64,000 nucleotides of DNA from Bacteroidia bacterium (GTDB taxonomy: Bacteria; Bacteroidota; Bacteroidia; SpSt-205): contig BPGW01000007.1 in the NCBI GenBank assembly GCA_026003235.1, forward strand, positions 1 to 64,000, read 5' to 3'. The translations under genes were made by a program, and so were the position numbers. The first letter of the stretch is position 1; the number at the start of each line of letters is the position of its first letter. Positions 35,434 to 45,776 of this stretch are shown here, in pieces. Below the pieces are notes generated by a model. It searched no databases and had not been told where the DNA came from. It saw only the letters and a list, made by a program, of their open reading frames with translations.

Positions 35434-35974
35434 GCTGGCGAAGGTAAGCTTGCTGCCCCGTAGAGAGGGGGTAGCGCGCCGCCTGATCCAGCCAATAGCA
35501 AGCGGAATCCGGTACCACCTGCGCCAAAAAGAGGTACGCTGGCACGCATGAGGAGTCCTGAGAGAGCGCTTCCCGAAGGTAAGCCTGGGCTTTGTCCAGT
35601 TGGCCGGTGTGCCATGCCAAGCGCCCCAAGTACGCTCGCACCCAGGGATCTTCTGCCAGCTGCCGAAGCCTCTGCACATACACCATAGGCGGCGCCGAGA
35701 TACCTTCGCCATACAAGAGCTGAAACACAACCCCCTGCGCATACAAGCGGGGCACCGAATCCGATAGCCCAGCAAGCTGGCTAAGGAGATTCTGCTTTTC
35801 CTCCGCCGTCAAGGGCTCGCCCGCTTCGGCTCGCCAGAAGGCTGCATCAAGCTGGCTTTCCAGCGTAGGGGGCCGAGTAAGGGCCGAACGGCGGGCCCCC
35901 CACATCAGAAGCCCCGCCACAAGCAGGCCAGAGAGGAGCCAGCCCCCCCAGCGAATCCACTCACTTCGGCTCAA
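35408..35974 (-). CDS. Single-pass membrane protein with TPR-like repeats
   Basis: 188 residues: one N-terminal helix (WLLSGLLVAGLLMWGA) and a helical repeat region (VRAYLGRLAWHTGQLDKAQAYLREAL) typical of tetratricopeptide repeats. The start used is a TTG at 35974, overlapping the end of the HU gene; a later GTG is possible. It converges with the MORN protein gene, overlapping it by 26 bases. Function unknown; scaffold role inferred. Confidence 0.6.
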   Translation of the reverse strand: MSRSEWIRWGGWLLSGLLVAGLLMWGARRSALTRPPTLESQLDAAFWRAEAGEPLTAEEKQNLLSQLAGLSDSVPRLYAQGVVFQLLYGEGISAPPMVYVQRLRQLAEDPWVRAYLGRLAWHTGQLDKAQAYLREALSQDSSCVPAYLFLAQVVPDSACYWLDQAARYPLSTGQQAYLRQLKSRQRCP

Positions 35975-36269
35975 AGCGCTTGAGGAGAGAAGGATTGTGC
36001 GCGATCGCTTTAGCCAGCTCCGCGGAAGGGGTGAAGTGGATTTTCAGGCGAGGCGGCACCGTGATTTCTTTTTTAGCGGTGATGAGGCGGCCTTTGCGGG
36101 CGCGCTGATACTTGAGAGAAAAACGACCAAAGCGGCGCAGCTGCACCTCTTCCCCGCGCTGAAGGGCTTCCTGCACAGCCTCCAAAAGCGCCTCCAAGGC
36201 AGCGCTGGCATCGGCTCGGGAGAGACCTGTACGCTGGCTAATCGCCTGCACCAGATCGCGTCGTGTCAT
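35961..36269 (-). CDS. HU/IHF family DNA-binding protein
   Basis: A 102-residue histone-like protein. It has the HU N-terminal helices (TRRDLVQAISQRTGLSRADA), the strand QLRRFGRFSLKYQRARKG and the C-terminal TVPPRLKIHFTPSAELA. The beta-arm that contacts DNA carries the RxxRxGR-type segment ARKGRLI. The ATG at 36269 is the family start; the 80 residues of open frame upstream are antisense-like sequence inside the protease gene. It overlaps the protease gene by 32 bases and may be translationally coupled. Confidence 0.9.
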   Translation of the reverse strand: MTRRDLVQAISQRTGLSRADASAALEALLEAVQEALQRGEEVQLRRFGRFSLKYQRARKGRLITAKKEITVPPRLKIHFTPSAELAKAIAHNPSLLKRFEPK

Positions 36270-37053
36270 AAGGGTGAGCAAAACTACGGTAGCGCGCCCA
36301 TACAGCCCATAGCACAGAAGCGGGAATGGCAAAGGAAATCCCCTCATACAAGCCGGAACTCGTCGCAATGTCCGACACCATCCCCACGACGTGGCCCTTT
36401 CTGTCCAAGACGGGGCTGCCCGAACTGCCTGACTGCGCGGGGAGGGACAGTTGCAAAAAGGGAAGCTTGACGCCGGGACTGACCTCAAGCTGGCGAAGGG
36501 GCGCCGATACAAACCCCTCCTGCAAAGTACCCAAGAGCCCCCAAGGCGCCCCCACCGAAACGACAGCCTGGCCGATGGCAGGCACCGTCTTTTCAGGACT
36601 CAAAACCAGCCCCTCCCCTTTTAGCGATGCGCTGCGAAGAATAGCCACATCCGCCACCGTGTCTCTCCAAACAACTTCGGCCGGGTAACAAGCGCCTTGC
36701 GCATCCCACACTTCCACCTCCAGGCGCCCGGCCTGAGAAGGAAAAACATGCCGGCAGGTAAAAAGGTGCCCCGCTTGGTCAAAGAGCCAGGCCGTACCTC
36801 GGGTGGTTTCTCGAGTGTACCGGTACGTGGCCCGCACCTCCAGCCGGAAAACCCGAGGAACTAAGTAAGCTGCCAGCGACTGACGCCAGCGTTCCTGATA
36901 CAGAAGGGGGTCTGTGCTTTCCGCTACGACGAGGGTTTCGGGCTTCAGGGGCGAGGGCTGCTCCGCAGGACGAACCTGCCGGCATCCTCCCAGCAGGCCT
37001 AAGAGCACCGCCCCTTCACAAAAGGGTCTGAGCCAAGGCCTTGGCTCGTTCAT
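36238..37053 (-). CDS. Trypsin-like (S1C/HtrA-type) serine protease, lipoprotein
   Basis: About 271 residues: lipobox LLGLLGGC near residue 24, then a chymotrypsin-fold protease without PDZ domains. The triad is visible: His in LFTCRHVFPS, Asp in VADVAILR, Ser in AQSGSSGSPVLD. Expected to sit in the periplasm, tethered to a membrane, in protein quality control or processing. The ATG at 37053 gives a clean signal sequence; an ATG 24 bases upstream is an alternative. It overlaps the end of kdsB by 38 bases. Confidence 0.85.
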   Translation of the reverse strand: MNEPRPWLRPFCEGAVLLGLLGGCRQVRPAEQPSPLKPETLVVAESTDPLLYQERWRQSLAAYLVPRVFRLEVRATYRYTRETTRGTAWLFDQAGHLFTCRHVFPSQAGRLEVEVWDAQGACYPAEVVWRDTVADVAILRSASLKGEGLVLSPEKTVPAIGQAVVSVGAPWGLLGTLQEGFVSAPLRQLEVSPGVKLPFLQLSLPAQSGSSGSPVLDRKGHVVGMVSDIATSSGLYEGISFAIPASVLWAVWARYRSFAHPYDTTRSGAGD

Positions 37054-37756
37054 ACTCTTCCGGCGTGTCAATCGCAAAGCTACGGTAGGGGGTCTCCTCT
37101 ACCCAGATGGAATAGCCGTGATAAAGCCAGCGCAGCTGCTCCAGCTGCTCGGCCTCCTCCAACGGGCACGGCGAAACAGCCACTATCTCAATCAGCGTGG
37201 AACGCCAGTACCCATACAACCCCACATGACGAAAATACCCCACTTTGCTGAGCATCTCTGCGCTTGTAAGAGGAAGGTCCCGAGGGTGGGGAATAAGAGC
37301 CCGCGAAAAATACAAGGCCCTCCCCTCTTTGTCGGTCACCACTTTGACTACGGAGGGCGACATCAGCTCCTCGTAGTCCAAGATGCGGTGCATGAGGGTC
37401 ACGAGGGGGCGGCGCTGCAGCGCCTCCCGAATCAGAACAAGCTGCTGGGGGTGAAGGAAAGGCTCATCAGCCTGGATGTTGACGTAGGCGTCGTACACAA
37501 ACCGCTCAGCCACTTCCCCCAGCCGTTCCGTACCTGAAGTGTGCGTGGTGCGGGTCATGACAGCCCGGCCACCGAAGCTCTCAACCGCCTGAACTACCCG
37601 CATATCATCCGTGGCCACGAGGAGGTCTTCGCCAAAAACCTCGCGAGCCCGTTCGTAGACGTGGTAGATGATAGGTTTGCCGCGCAAAGGCAAGAGAACC
37701 TTGCCTGGAAGGCGCTGAGAATGGTACCGGGCCGGAATCACGCCTAAAACACGCAT
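37016..37756 (-). CDS. kdsB: CMP-Kdo synthetase (3-deoxy-manno-octulosonate cytidylyltransferase)
   Basis: Activates Kdo with CTP for the LPS core. 246 residues with VIPARYHSQRLPGKVLLP (CTP-binding), VATDD, MTRTTHTSGTERLGEVAE, VNIQADEPFL, VKVVTD and FRHVGLYGYW. The ATG at 37756 begins MRVLGVIPARY as in other family members; the longer open frame upstream crosses a divergent promoter. It pairs functionally with kdsA at 8.4-9.2 kb. A TAGGTTTG box lies 14 bases upstream of the start. Confidence 0.95.
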   Translation of the reverse strand: MRVLGVIPARYHSQRLPGKVLLPLRGKPIIYHVYERAREVFGEDLLVATDDMRVVQAVESFGGRAVMTRTTHTSGTERLGEVAERFVYDAYVNIQADEPFLHPQQLVLIREALQRRPLVTLMHRILDYEELMSPSVVKVVTDKEGRALYFSRALIPHPRDLPLTSAEMLSKVGYFRHVGLYGYWRSTLIEIVAVSPCPLEEAEQLEQLRWLYHGYSIWVEETPYRSFAIDTPEEYERAKALAQTLL

Positions 37757-37770
37757 ACGCCAGACTTCTG

Positions 37771-37778
37771 CAAACCTA
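37771..37778 (-). promoter_or_regulatory. -7 promoter box TAGGTTTG for kdsB
   Basis: Minus-strand box 14 bases before the kdsB ATG, giving a short leader. Its upstream part overlaps the promoter of the divergent radical SAM gene. Confidence 0.6.
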
Positions 37779-37792
37779 ATGCCAAATCCGGA

Positions 37793-37800
37793 TACCTTTG
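37793..37800 (+). promoter_or_regulatory. -7 promoter box TACCTTTG for the radical SAM gene
   Basis: Ends five bases (TTGGG) before the ATG at 37806 and so decides that start over an in-frame ATG at 37779, which lies upstream of the box. Confidence 0.75.
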
Positions 37801-37805
37801 TTGGG

Positions 37806-39146
37806 ATGCGCTTGGTGTGGGCGGATGAGAGCGGCCGCATCTATGACGAAAAGCGATGGCAGGCCGCTGGGCGAAGTGCGTTCTGGGTCTTTCCCTGGCC
37901 TACTTTCGGGGAGTGGAGGCCGCTGCCGGAGGGGAGTGTGCTGTTTCATTTGCCTGGCCGGCGTCCGGTAGGGGTGGCTCCCGATGGCCGATTGCGCACC
38001 TATAGCCGAGGCTGGGCAGTGGCGGCCTTCGTGGCGCCGGCTCATACCCAGCTGGCCCTCAGCGCATGGGAAAAAACCCCCGAAGCCCCCACCCTCCCCC
38101 TCTATGCCTATACAGCCGTAGGATGGCAAGACGGCCGATTCTGGGTGCCTGCCCTCCGAGTAGACCCGCAACCCCGCCAGGATGCCGACCGTTTCCACCC
38201 TCCTGCTATTGAGCGGGGCAAAAGAGCGCTCCTCAAGCGCTTCCCTCACAACCGGCTGGTGGCTCACCTCATGCACAACTGTGTAGACCGCTACTGCTGC
38301 CCCGCCGCTCGTAACTTGGCTCTGGGGCGGTGGGAATGCCCCCTGCCCGTTTCCCCTGCCTGCAACGCCGCCTGCATCGGCTGCATCTCCCTCCAAGAAG
38401 CCCACGAGTCCCCTATCCCCAGCTCCCAGGAACGGCTGACTTTCCTCCCTACCCCCGAAGAGATCGCCGAACTGGCTGTTTACCACCTTGAGCGGGCCCC
38501 AGACCCCATCGTGAGCTTTGGCCAGGGATGCGAAGGTGAGCCCCTCCTGGCTTGGAAAAACATCCTGGAAGCGGTCACCTTGATTCGTAAAAAAACATCC
38601 CGCGGGGTTATCAACCTCAACACCAATGGCGCTTGGCCCGCTATCGTTGAAAAGCTGGCAAGGGCTGGCGTAGATAGCTTCCGCATTAGCCTCAACAGCG
38701 CTCAGCCACCGTGGTATGAGCGCTACTACCGTCCTCGCAACTACACCTTCGCCAGCGTGAAAGAGTCCATTCGTCGGGCGGTGGCGCTGGGCAAATGGGT
38801 CTCCATCAACTATTTCACCCTGCCAGGCTTCACCGATCAGCCTGCCGAGTACCGGGCCCTTCAGACGCTTATCGCCGAAACCGGCCTGCACATGATCCAG
38901 TGGCGAAACTTCAACATAGACCCCGACTGGTACATTGAACGGATGGGCTTTTCGGAAGCGGAGTTTGAGCCGCCGCTGGGCATCCGGTTCCTAATGAAAG
39001 ACCTGCGAAAGCCCTTTCCCCATCTGCGATATGGCTATTTCAATCCGCCTGCGCGATATATCGCTCGCGTCTTTGCTGAGGGTGAAGCTCGCTTTTCTCC
39101 TGGTAGGACCGCCCAAGAGCCAGGGGCAGTCCCTGACGCCCATTAG
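37806..39146 (+). CDS. Radical SAM protein of unknown function
   Basis: 446 residues. The iron-sulfur motif is C186-N-A-A-C190-I-G-C193, the canonical Cys-x3-Cys-x2-Cys. It is preceded by four further cysteines at about 159, 164, 165 and 178 (NCVDRYCCPAAR, WECPLP), which could bind a second cluster as in SPASM-type enzymes, although here they lie upstream. The TIM-barrel strands are seen in IVSFGQGCEGEPLL and INLNTNGAWP. The first 150 residues are a separate domain I could not identify. Substrate unknown. The start is set by the promoter box. The 3' end overlaps the next gene. Confidence 0.78.
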   Translation: MRLVWADESGRIYDEKRWQAAGRSAFWVFPWPTFGEWRPLPEGSVLFHLPGRRPVGVAPDGRLRTYSRGWAVAAFVAPAHTQLALSAWEKTPEAPTLPLYAYTAVGWQDGRFWVPALRVDPQPRQDADRFHPPAIERGKRALLKRFPHNRLVAHLMHNCVDRYCCPAARNLALGRWECPLPVSPACNAACIGCISLQEAHESPIPSSQERLTFLPTPEEIAELAVYHLERAPDPIVSFGQGCEGEPLLAWKNILEAVTLIRKKTSRGVINLNTNGAWPAIVEKLARAGVDSFRISLNSAQPPWYERYYRPRNYTFASVKESIRRAVALGKWVSINYFTLPGFTDQPAEYRALQTLIAETGLHMIQWRNFNIDPDWYIERMGFSEAEFEPPLGIRFLMKDLRKPFPHLRYGYFNPPARYIARVFAEGEARFSPGRTAQEPGAVPDAH

Positions 39147-39783
39147 TACGCATCGTCCTACGCAGGGCATAAACGCCAACCTGGTAGAGCCCGGCGCCCT
39201 CCAAGTAGAAAGCGGGTTTGAGCCGTATGTAGGGGCTACCCTTAGACCTGAGTTCGTCCTGCAACCTCGCCTGGGCCTGAGCAGGAAAGTAGAAGTTTTC
39301 TGGACCGGCCGAGTGGAAAAGGCCACCCCCTTCTGGCGCTGGCACACCCTGGCCTTTTCTGCCAAGGTTCAAATCCTCAAGCGAAAAACCTGGCAAGTAG
39401 CCTGGGTAGGCTGGGGATATTTACCTCTGGGGCCTCTTAGAGCCCGCGCCGAGCTGGGGTGCCTGGCCGATTTTCTTTTGGGGAAGCGAGGGGTTCTGAC
39501 CCTCAACGGCTCAGGGCAAGCGGGACCTGGCAGGCCCCCCAGTTATTTCGCGACGGCTTTTTATACGCACGAGATAAAGCCCCATGTTTACACTTGGGTG
39601 GAGGCCTTTGCGTATGGGCCTGCCTCTACCCTGGGCTTGGGAAGCGGCCTCCAGTACCTGGTTGGGAAGGAAAGGCTGGGAGCTGTAGACGTGGCCTTCA
39701 ATTACCGGAGCGGGGGAGCCCTCCAGGTGCTGGTAGGGCTGAGTAAAAAAGGCCAGCTATTTCGCCGGAAGGGCCATGCTTGA
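39082..39783 (+). CDS. Predicted outer-membrane beta-barrel protein, unknown
   Basis: About 233 residues from the GTG at 39082 (signal-like VKLAFLLVGPP), or 250 from an ATG at 39031. The body has barrel-like strands (VESGFEPYVGATLRPEFVLQ, shortened; then AFNYRSGGALQVLVGLSKKG near the end). No family recognised. It overlaps the radical SAM gene by 65-116 bases, so the exact starts and stops here are uncertain. Confidence 0.55.
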   Translation: MKLAFLLVGPPKSQGQSLTPISTHRPTQGINANLVEPGALQVESGFEPYVGATLRPEFVLQPRLGLSRKVEVFWTGRVEKATPFWRWHTLAFSAKVQILKRKTWQVAWVGWGYLPLGPLRARAELGCLADFLLGKRGVLTLNGSGQAGPGRPPSYFATAFYTHEIKPHVYTWVEAFAYGPASTLGLGSGLQYLVGKERLGAVDVAFNYRSGGALQVLVGLSKKGQLFRRKGHA

Positions 39784-41242
39784 GGCGAGGCGTGTGCGTT
39801 TCGGGCTGCTGCTTGGGGCTACTTATGCGCTGCTTCTGGTCGTGCTAGGGTACAGGGTTTACGAGGATGCCTCCATTCCCCTGGGCAGTGTGGCGCTCCG
39901 CCAGCCAGAGAAACTAAAAAAGGACTTTTCCCTGCAAGGCACCTCCACCGAACGCCTGCTGGTCAATTACCTGTATGCGCCGCTTATAGGAAAATGGGGG
40001 TTGTTTTTCGGCTTGCATGCGGCCTTCAGTCTGCTGCTTTTAGCCGGGCTGTGGCGCCTTGCTTACCGCCTGATAGGCTCAGAAGGATGGGCATGGATAG
40101 CGGTGTGGACAGTCTTGCCGGGGCTATACCATCACCACTGGGGGAGCAATGAGCTGTATTACCCCTATCTAACCCCTTCTCTCCCTGCCAAAGCCGCCGG
40201 AGCCTGGGTATGGGTCAGCCTGCTGGAGGGGAGGTTCGGCTGGGCTGCCCTGGCGCTCGCCTTTGCCACGGTTATCCATCCCAGCGTCGGCTGGCAAACC
40301 TGGGTTTTTTCTCTACCCCTGGTTGGGGCTGCACAAGGACGAAAGCGCTGGCCCTACGCCCTAAGCAGCCTTTTCACAGTAGCGCTGACCCTGCTGATGT
40401 TTTTCCAGGCCCGTCCAAACCCTTCCCAAGCCCTGCTTTGGCAAAAAATCTTTTTGGGTTTTCGCATGCACATGCACTTTTACCCCGAGTACTTCCGCCC
40501 TTCCAGCCATGGGCTTTTCAGCTTTTTGCTTGTGAGCGGACTGCTCCTGACCTTCAGGCGAGACCGAAACCTCTTCGGGGTCTTTGCGCTGTACGCAGGA
40601 AGCCTGCTCCTATATGTAGCCAACCGGTACACGGTGGGGTGGGAACCCCTTCTATACAGCCAGCTTCCTCGGGCCACGGTATGGCTCAAGCCACTGGGGG
40701 TTTTTGTGCTGGGGAAGTGGCTTCGCTCCAAGCTCCCGGAATGGCCTATCTCAACCCGCAGCGCCTTCCTGCTGCTAAGCCTGATAGGATGGGGGGCCTT
40801 CCGCCTGGCGCGACATCCGGAAATCGGACGAGACTTCCTTCAGGTTTTCCGGTGGCGGGAAAGTTCGGTATGGAAATTGGGGCTGTGGGGGGATGAACAC
40901 CTGCCCTTGGATGCCGTGGTGGCAGCCCCTCCAAGAGGCATGAGCGCTCTTTTTGCCCTTCAGCGGAGCGCTTACCTGCGCATAGATTTCATCGGCCGTC
41001 CGGACCCCCAGGCTTACCGGCAGCGCTTGCTCCAGCTTTACGGGATAGATCCGGTCGAGGGAGCTTCGGCGTGGCGAACTCTCATGACGAAAGGCGACTC
41101 CCTTTTCGTTGAGCGGTGCCGAACCCTCCCTGACTCGCTGCGGCTGTGGGGCATCACCCACGTGGTGGTTCCCGCCTGGGCCTGCTTGCCTTACCGCCTT
41201 CTGTGGAAGGATGAGCAGCTTGCGCTCTACGAGGTGCGATGA
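39776..41242 (+). CDS. Multi-pass membrane protein, unknown (GT-C-like topology)
   Basis: 488 residues with about ten hydrophobic helices in the first 360 and a soluble C-terminal part. Motifs such as WGSNELYYPYLTPS and the periplasmic-looking loops recall glycosyltransferase GT-C or O-antigen-type membrane proteins, but no catalytic motif was confirmed. The ATG overlaps the stop of the preceding gene by 8 bases. It is the last gene before the tRNA cluster. Confidence 0.55.
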   Translation: MLEARRVRFGLLLGATYALLLVVLGYRVYEDASIPLGSVALRQPEKLKKDFSLQGTSTERLLVNYLYAPLIGKWGLFFGLHAAFSLLLLAGLWRLAYRLIGSEGWAWIAVWTVLPGLYHHHWGSNELYYPYLTPSLPAKAAGAWVWVSLLEGRFGWAALALAFATVIHPSVGWQTWVFSLPLVGAAQGRKRWPYALSSLFTVALTLLMFFQARPNPSQALLWQKIFLGFRMHMHFYPEYFRPSSHGLFSFLLVSGLLLTFRRDRNLFGVFALYAGSLLLYVANRYTVGWEPLLYSQLPRATVWLKPLGVFVLGKWLRSKLPEWPISTRSAFLLLSLIGWGAFRLARHPEIGRDFLQVFRWRESSVWKLGLWGDEHLPLDAVVAAPPRGMSALFALQRSAYLRIDFIGRPDPQAYRQRLLQLYGIDPVEGASAWRTLMTKGDSLFVERCRTLPDSLRLWGITHVVVPAWACLPYRLLWKDEQLALYEVR

Positions 41243-41265
41243 CCTTGTGAGCACCGAAAAGGTCG

Positions 41266-41273
41266 TATATTTG
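41266..41273 (+). promoter_or_regulatory. -7 promoter box TATATTTG for the tRNA-Ala/Ala/Ser operon
   Basis: Ends nine bases before the first tRNA. A TTG at 41245-41247 lies 18 bases upstream, giving a good -33/-7 pair. Confidence 0.75.
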
Positions 41274-41282
41274 TGCCCGCTC

Positions 41283-41356
41283 GGGGGGTTAGCTCAGTTG
41301 GTAGAGCGCCAGCATGGCATGCTGGAGGTCAGCGGTTCGAAGTCCGCTACCCTCCA
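41283..41356 (+). tRNA. tRNA-Ala (anticodon GGC), with one extra base in the T loop
   Basis: Acceptor GGGGGGT/ACCCTCC contains the G3:U70 pair that identifies tRNA-Ala. Anticodon stem CCAGC/GCTGG encloses ATGGCAT, anticodon GGC. The T stem AGCGG/CCGCT encloses TTCGAAGT, eight bases instead of seven. The neighbouring tRNA-Ala has the normal TTCGAGT. The extra A at 41340-41341 is either a real defect or a sequence error. CCA is not encoded. Confidence 0.88.
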
Positions 41357-41367
41357 CGCCCGTCTGC

Positions 41368-41440
41368 GGGGGGTTAGCTCAGTTGGTAGAGCGCCAGAAT
41401 CGCACTCTGGAGGTCAGCGGTTCGAGTCCGCTACCCTCCA
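41368..41440 (+). tRNA. tRNA-Ala (anticodon CGC)
   Basis: Nearly a copy of the preceding tRNA: same acceptor with G3:U70, same D arm and T stem. The anticodon stem is CCAGA/TCTGG with loop ATCGCAC, anticodon CGC, which reads GCG. The T loop has the normal seven bases. It lies 11 bases after the first tRNA. Confidence 0.92.
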
Positions 41441-41444
41441 CTAA

Positions 41445-41534
41445 GGAGAGGTGCCGGAGTGGTCGAACGGGCACGACTGGAAATCGTGTACCCCGACAAA
41501 ATCGGGGTCGGGGGTTCGAATCCCCCCCTCTCCG
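41445..41534 (+). tRNA. tRNA-Ser (anticodon GGA)
   Basis: A class II tRNA with long variable arm (CCCCGACAAAATCGGGG). Acceptor GGAGAGG pairs with CCTCTCC, and the discriminator is G as expected for Ser. Anticodon stem CACGA/TCGTG with loop CTGGAAA gives GGA. It starts four bases after tRNA-Ala(CGC). Confidence 0.94.
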
Positions 41535-41561
41535 CCTCTCCGCTTAGGTAGGCGAGTTTTT
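41533..41561 (+). terminator. Probable terminator of the tRNA operon
   Basis: CGCCT (41533-41537) can pair with AGGCG (41550-41554), followed by AG and TTTTT. The stem starts in the last bases of tRNA-Ser and the T run abuts the ispG promoter. A weak five-pair stem, so moderate confidence. Confidence 0.45.
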
Positions 41562-41562
41562 G

Positions 41563-41570
41563 TTTCTTTG
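41563..41570 (+). promoter_or_regulatory. Variant -7 box TTTCTTTG for ispG
   Basis: One mismatch to TAnnTTTG. It ends five bases (GAGCG) before the GTG at 41576, the same spacing as other leaderless starts here. Confidence 0.55.
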
Positions 41571-41575
41571 GAGCG

Positions 41576-43489
<1,914 letters not shown>

Positions 43490-44643
43490 GCCGCTCGCAA
43501 GCCTCCTCCAGTAGCTCTATCGGCCGAGCAAAGCACAAACGCAGCCAGCCTTCGCCTTCTTCCGAGCTGTAAAAAGGCCCCAGCGGAATAGCCGCCACCC
43601 CTACCTCCCGCGTAAGGGCTTCGGCCAGCTCTACATCCCCCTGGGTCACGCCAGGGGGGCGCACCAGCACAAAATAGCCCCCTTCCGGCGGTAGCACTTC
43701 CAGAGAGGTGCTCTGCACAAGTCGCTCCAGAAAAAACCTCCGACGCGCCAAAAGCGGCCGATGAAAGTAAAGGGCCCTTTCAAGATCCTGGCTTAGGTAC
43801 GCTGCGACCACCGCCTGCAAAGGCGTAGGCGCACAAAAAGGAATGAACTGATGCACCGCCCGAATAGCGGCGGTAAGGGCTGGTGGCGCAGCCACATACC
43901 CCAACCGCCAGCCGGTCGCCCCCACCATCTTGCCCAGAGAACCCACCACCACAGCCCGCTCCCGAAGAAGGGGAGACTGCCGCACACTCACAGGACGCAC
44001 GGCCTCTTCTTGTCGCCAGTCGGGGTGCCACGTCATCAGCTCGTACGCCTCGTCCACAACGATAAAAAGCTCAGGAAAGCGCTCGGCTATCGCCTCCAGC
44101 CGAACCAAGTCAGCCTGACGCAAACACAGACCCGTTGGATTGTGAGGGAAGTTGAGCAGCAGAAGCTGGGTAGCCGAGGAAAGGACCGCTTCAAGGTGGT
44201 CCCAAGGAAAGGCCCAGGGTAGTTTCAGGGGAATGGAGACGGGGCGAGCTTGCAGACCCGCCATCCGAAAAGCTGGCAGGTAGCTATCGTACGCCGGTTC
44301 TACGAAAACCGCTTCTCCGCCTGGCGTCGTCAAAGCCAGGATGGCGGCAAAGAGCCCTTCCGTAGCGCCTACCGTGATAGTGATTTCGGAGGTGGGATCG
44401 TAGCGCACCCCAAAAAAGCGCTCAGAAAGGGCTGCTACTTGCTCTTGCAGAGGGGGGTAGCCAGCAGGAAAGGAATACTGGTGATGGTTGCCTGGCTGGC
44501 CCACCTGAGCGGAGGCTAACTCCAGCAAGCGCGGGTCAGGCTCCAGCCACATTAGCCCCTGCGCCAGGTTGAGCGCCCGGTGAGCCTGGGCCAGGGCCGT
44601 CATACGGGCAAAAATGCTCGGCGGAGCAGAAAAACGCATGGCT

Positions 44644-45771
44644 CTAAAGATAGCGAGTCTCTTCCTGCCACACCACGCCCCGCTGGCTTAGGTAGTCGGT
44701 GAGAAAAGCCCAAGCCCGGGGATGTTGAGCCAAGATTTCAGGGGGCAGGATGCCGGGGGGGAGGTTTTCCCGAAGGAGCCAGTTGACCACGGCCGCCGCA
44801 GGGTAAGCCGTAGCTCGCGCCATGGCGCTGTGGCCTTCTAAGGCCTCCACGCGGAGTGTATAAAGGCGCTGAACGAGGCGACCGGCTTCGTAGCCCGTGA
44901 TTTCCACCCGCATGAAGACCCAATCCCGGTCCTGGGGGCCCAGATGCCAGACCCGACTCAGCACGGCTTCGGTAAAGGCCCGCGGAGAAAGGCGCTGCCC
45001 CTCCACTTCCAGGGGTTCCTCTGAAAGGAAACCGCTGCGCACAAGCCAAGCCACGGCTTCGGCATGGCCTGGGTACCGAAGGGTCTTCTCACGCAAGGTG
45101 GGCACCCTCGTAGTAGAGAGGAGGGTTCGCAGGCCGTCGGTGTTGAAGGCTTCCAGGGTGCCTATGCCGGGCACTTCAACCAGCTCTACCTCGGAAAGGG
45201 GCGGCTTGATCACAAGCTGGCCGTTGAGGCGCTGGCGCACAGGACGCAAGTACTCTTCAAGCACATCCGACACGGAAAAGGGCGCCTTGTACTGCCAGGG
45301 CCAGCTTCGCTCATAAGGCAACCCTCCCACCCAGCATGTGAAGGAGGTAACTTCCTGCATTACGCTAAGCGCCCGCCCCAGGAAGGCGTGGCTGAGCCCC
45401 GGCGCCAATCCACAATCTACAGCGACCACCGCCCCATGACGAAGAGCCTCCTGCTCTAAAAGGAAAGGGTCCTCCGGAAAAAAAGAGATGTCCACGAGGA
45501 TTTTGCCCCAGGTGACGAGCTGGCTAAGTACCGAAAAAGCCACCCGCCCTGGGAGGGCTATCACCACCAAGTCGGCTTTTGCAAGGTAAGGCGCCAGCCT
45601 TTCAAGGTCAGTGCCTTCCGCTTGCACTCCTTGCACAGCGAGGCCCTTTTCCTGTAAGGCGGCCAGGGCCGCAGCTTCTCGATCCACCACCGTAACCGTA
45701 TGCAAGCTGGCCAGATCCTCGGCCAGCAAACGGCCCATTTTGCCTGCCCCAAGAAGCAAAACATGCGCCAT
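44644..45771 (-). CDS. Saccharopine-dehydrogenase-like / L-lysine dehydrogenase
   Basis: A 375-residue protein with an N-terminal Rossmann fold (VLLLGAGKMGRLLAEDL, then VTVVDREAAAL) and a saccharopine-dehydrogenase C-terminal domain. Recognisable blocks are VVAVDCGLAPGLSH, FTCWVGGLP, PFSVSDVLEEYLRPV and LRYPGHAEAV. It matches the lysine dehydrogenase / lysine-ketoglutarate reductase-like group of Bacteroidota; substrate is inferred. The ATG at 45771 follows a TATTTTTG box by five bases. Four bases separate its stop from the aminotransferase start. Confidence 0.82.
   Translation of the reverse strand: MAHVLLLGAGKMGRLLAEDLASLHTVTVVDREAAALAALQEKGLAVQGVQAEGTDLERLAPYLAKADLVVIALPGRVAFSVLSQLVTWGKILVDISFFPEDPFLLEQEALRHGAVVAVDCGLAPGLSHAFLGRALSVMQEVTSFTCWVGGLPYERSWPWQYKAPFSVSDVLEEYLRPVRQRLNGQLVIKPPLSEVELVEVPGIGTLEAFNTDGLRTLLSTTRVPTLREKTLRYPGHAEAVAWLVRSGFLSEEPLEVEGQRLSPRAFTEAVLSRVWHLGPQDRDWVFMRVEITGYEAGRLVQRLYTLRVEALEGHSAMARATAYPAAAVVNWLLRENLPPGILPPEILAQHPRAWAFLTDYLSQRGVVWQEETRYL
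44645..44652 (-). promoter_or_regulatory. Variant -7 box TATCTTTA for the aminotransferase
   Basis: One mismatch at the last base; minus strand, five bases (GAGCC) before the ATG at 44639. It overlaps the last codons of the upstream dehydrogenase gene. Confidence 0.5.
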
Positions 45772-45776
45772 GGAAC

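Noticed and set aside
37776-38891. Minus-strand open frame of 371 codons opposite the radical SAM gene
   Set aside because: No family features; the plus strand carries the CxxxCxxC motif and a matching promoter.
41533-41561. CRISPR or repeat-array interpretation of the repeated GGGGGGTTAGCTCAGTTGGT-type segments at 41283-41440
   Set aside because: The repeats are two tRNA-Ala genes with complete cloverleaf folds, not spacer-separated repeats; no CRISPR array was found in the window.
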